From an uncultured Flavobacteriales bacterium (GTDB taxonomy: Bacteria; Bacteroidota; Bacteroidia; Flavobacteriales; UBA1820): a DNA stretch of 7,142 bases. Both the position numbers and the translations under genes were made by a program. Positions 5,922 through 7,142 of this stretch are shown in pieces. The notes under the pieces are model-generated. The model made no database searches. It was not told the DNA's origin and was given only the letters and a program-made list of their open reading frames with translations. The stretch spans positions 1-7,142 of the forward strand of contig CAUHQV010000055.1 in NCBI GenBank assembly GCA_959608625.1, given 5' to 3'. How positions within the stretch are numbered: the stretch's first letter is position 1; each line of letters starts with the position of its first letter.

Positions 5922-6521
5922 ATGAAAACCATAGCTTGCCTGGCTTTTGCCGCCGTGTTGTCGCTGATGGGGTGCGCATCCCCTGCCGGGAAAAATCCCG
6001 GTCAAAATCCCGTTCTTGAAAATATCCTGGCCCGTAAAAGCGTCCGCCAGTATACGAGCCGTCCCGTCGCTCCCGAAAAAATAGACCTGTTGCTCCGTGC
6101 GGGTATGGCCGCTCCCAGCGGCAGCGACAAACGCCCGTGGAGTTTTGTGGTCGTACAGGACCGCAACCGGTTGGATTCGATGGCTGCACAATTGCCCTAT
6201 GCCAAGATGCTGACCAAAGCGCCGATGGCGATCGTGGTGTGCGGCGATACGCTCCGCTCGGCCCTGTGGGAACAGGACTGCTGTGCGGTAACGGAAAATA
6301 TCCTGCTCGCAGCCGAATCGGTGGGCCTGGGAGCCGTATGGACGGCGGCCTACCCCTATCCCGAGCGGGTGGCGGCCGTACGGAAGTACACCGGCCTTCC
6401 CGAAAATATAGTTCCTCTTTGCGTGGTGCCGGTGGGCTATCCCGAAGGGAAACAATCGCCCAAGGACAAATACGATGCCTCGAAGATCTATTACGAGCAG
6501 TGGGGACAGCAGGGGAAATAA
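5922..6521 (+). CDS. Lipoprotein-type nitroreductase family protein (FMN-dependent oxidoreductase)
   Basis: The 199-residue protein has the nitroreductase pattern. RKSVRQY (38-44) and APSGSDKRPWSFVVV (64-78) contribute to FMN phosphate and ring binding. EQDCCAVTENILLAAESVGLGAVW (117-140) is the central helix and flavin-contacting segment. VVPVGYPEG (168-176) and KIYYEQW (188-194) close the fold. Such enzymes use FMN and NAD(P)H to reduce nitro groups, quinones or other acceptors, usually as cytosolic dimers. Here residues 1-17 form a lipoprotein signal with lipobox L-M-G-C (C18), followed by a Pro/Gly/Asn linker before the domain at about 31. The residues after Cys (A-S-P-A-G-K) lack the acidic surface-export signal of Bacteroidota, so a periplasm-facing lipoprotein is most likely. 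The substrate is unknown. It has its own candidate promoter and may be co-transcribed with the MFS gene 59 bases downstream. Confidence 0.9.
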   Translation: MKTIACLAFAAVLSLMGCASPAGKNPGQNPVLENILARKSVRQYTSRPVAPEKIDLLLRAGMAAPSGSDKRPWSFVVVQDRNRLDSMAAQLPYAKMLTKAPMAIVVCGDTLRSALWEQDCCAVTENILLAAESVGLGAVWTAAYPYPERVAAVRKYTGLPENIVPLCVVPVGYPEGKQSPKDKYDASKIYYEQWGQQGK

Positions 6522-6580
6522 TCCCGCTTGTTTAAGGGTAAAGAACCGAAAAACGGGAGTTGGAATAAACGACAGGGAAA

Positions 6581-7142
6581 ATGGAACACGCACAGCCTAA
6601 GGAAAAACTGTTCACCAACAGTTTCCGCTATATATTGGCCGCCAATTTTTTGCTTTTTTTCGCCTTTTACCTGATCCTGCCCGTATTGCCGTTTTACCTG
6701 GTCGAACAGTTTTCGGCCGGGAAGTCGATGATCGGTTTTATCCTTTCCTGCTATACCATCGCCTGCCTCTGTATCCGGCCGTTCTCCGGATACCTGCTGG
6801 ATGTTTTTGCCCGCAAACCCCTGTATATGCTCTCGTACTTCGCGTTTACGGCCGTATTCGGCGGGTATATGCTGGCCAGTGCGCTGGCCCTTTTCATCGC
6901 CTTGCGTATCCTGCACGGATTCGCTTTCGGGATGGTGACCGTGGCCGGAAGTACGATCGTGATCGATATCATGCCGTCTTCCCGGCGGGGTGAAGGTTTG
7001 GGTTATTACGGCCTGGCCAATAACATCGCGATGAGTTTCGGGCCGATGATCGGCCTGTTCATGCACGGGGTGTATTCCTACGAATTCATTTTTACGGTGG
7101 CGCTGGTATTCGGCATGCTCGGACTGACGATGGCCGGAATGG
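6581..7142 (+). CDS. MFS transporter, N-terminal part (3' end outside window)
   Basis: An ATG at 6581 opens a frame that runs to the window end without a stop, giving 187 codons of a protein expected to be about 390-400 residues. After a short polar N-terminus (MEHAQPKEKLF) come hydrophobic segments near residues 17-40, 50-70, 80-103, 105-125, 140-163 and 167-187, fitting the first six helices of a 12-helix carrier. The loop after helix 2 carries a motif A variant (GYLLDVFARKP, 70-80). NNIAMSFGPMIG (146-157) resembles motif C of drug/proton antiporters, so an exporter is favoured over an importer, although the substrate cannot be named. The gene lies 59 bases after the nitroreductase stop with no recognisable TAnnTTTG between them. 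Confidence 0.88.
   Translation, partial: MEHAQPKEKLFTNSFRYILAANFLLFFAFYLILPVLPFYLVEQFSAGKSMIGFILSCYTIACLCIRPFSGYLLDVFARKPLYMLSYFAFTAVFGGYMLASALALFIALRILHGFAFGMVTVAGSTIVIDIMPSSRRGEGLGYYGLANNIAMSFGPMIGLFMHGVYSYEFIFTVALVFGMLGLTMAGM

Noticed and set aside
6522..6580. Hairpin TCCCG (6522-6526) with CGGGA (6554-6558) between the nitroreductase and MFS genes
   Set aside because: Five pairs across a 27-base loop without a T-run is within chance expectation; no promoter box was found there either.
5904..6593. Open frame of 229 codons antisense to the nitroreductase
   Set aside because: It covers a gene with complete family motifs, and its product is low in recognisable structure and rich in Arg, His and Gly, as expected of a shadow frame.

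Overview
The window looks like ordinary chromosome from a member of the Bacteroidota, most likely order Bacteroidales. Three things support this. Several genes are preceded by -7 boxes matching or nearly matching the TAnnTTTG promoter of that phylum (4841-4848, 3726-3733 and 5886-5893 on +, 3626-3633 and 2685-2692 on -). Start codons lack strong Shine-Dalgarno sequences and have A/T-rich leaders. The protein families (PorT-type small outer-membrane barrel, HQAF-type D-lactate dehydrogenase, Bacteroidota-type polysaccharide deacetylase) are typical of the group. GC looks a little above 50%, which would fit a Rikenellaceae/Alistipes-like genome, but genus cannot be settled here. There is no tRNA, rRNA, CRISPR array, insertion sequence or phage gene.

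Layout. On +, 1-1390: the 3' part of a LolC/LolE/FtsX-type ABC transporter permease, joined by a 4-base ATGA overlap to a yraN (UPF0102) gene. On -, 2598-1403: a probable two-gene unit encoding an exported 3D/double-psi-beta-barrel protein followed by a small outer-membrane beta-barrel protein. Its first gene has a leader with a perfect 8-bp inverted repeat. On -, 3605-2802: a Cof-type HAD phosphatase. Divergent from it on +, 3793-4797: a fermentative D-lactate dehydrogenase with the best promoter in the window. Then three more + genes: an exported polysaccharide-deacetylase homologue (4879-5832), a lipoprotein-type nitroreductase (5922-6521), and the first 187 codons of an MFS transporter (6581 to the window end).

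How they fit together. Most genes are envelope or redox housekeeping functions and do not form one pathway. The permease, barrel protein, 3D-domain protein, deacetylase homologue and nitroreductase are all predicted to act at or beyond the inner membrane. LdhA would reoxidise NADH in fermentation. The nitroreductase and MFS genes are 59 bases apart with no promoter recognised between them, so they may be co-transcribed.

The most notable observation is that the deacetylase homologue keeps the family's scaffold but has lost nearly every metal-binding and catalytic residue of NodB enzymes, so it looks like a pseudoenzyme. Next are the export signal on a flavin nitroreductase and two structured non-coding stretches between 2599 and 2801. 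I found no convincing new multi-gene system.
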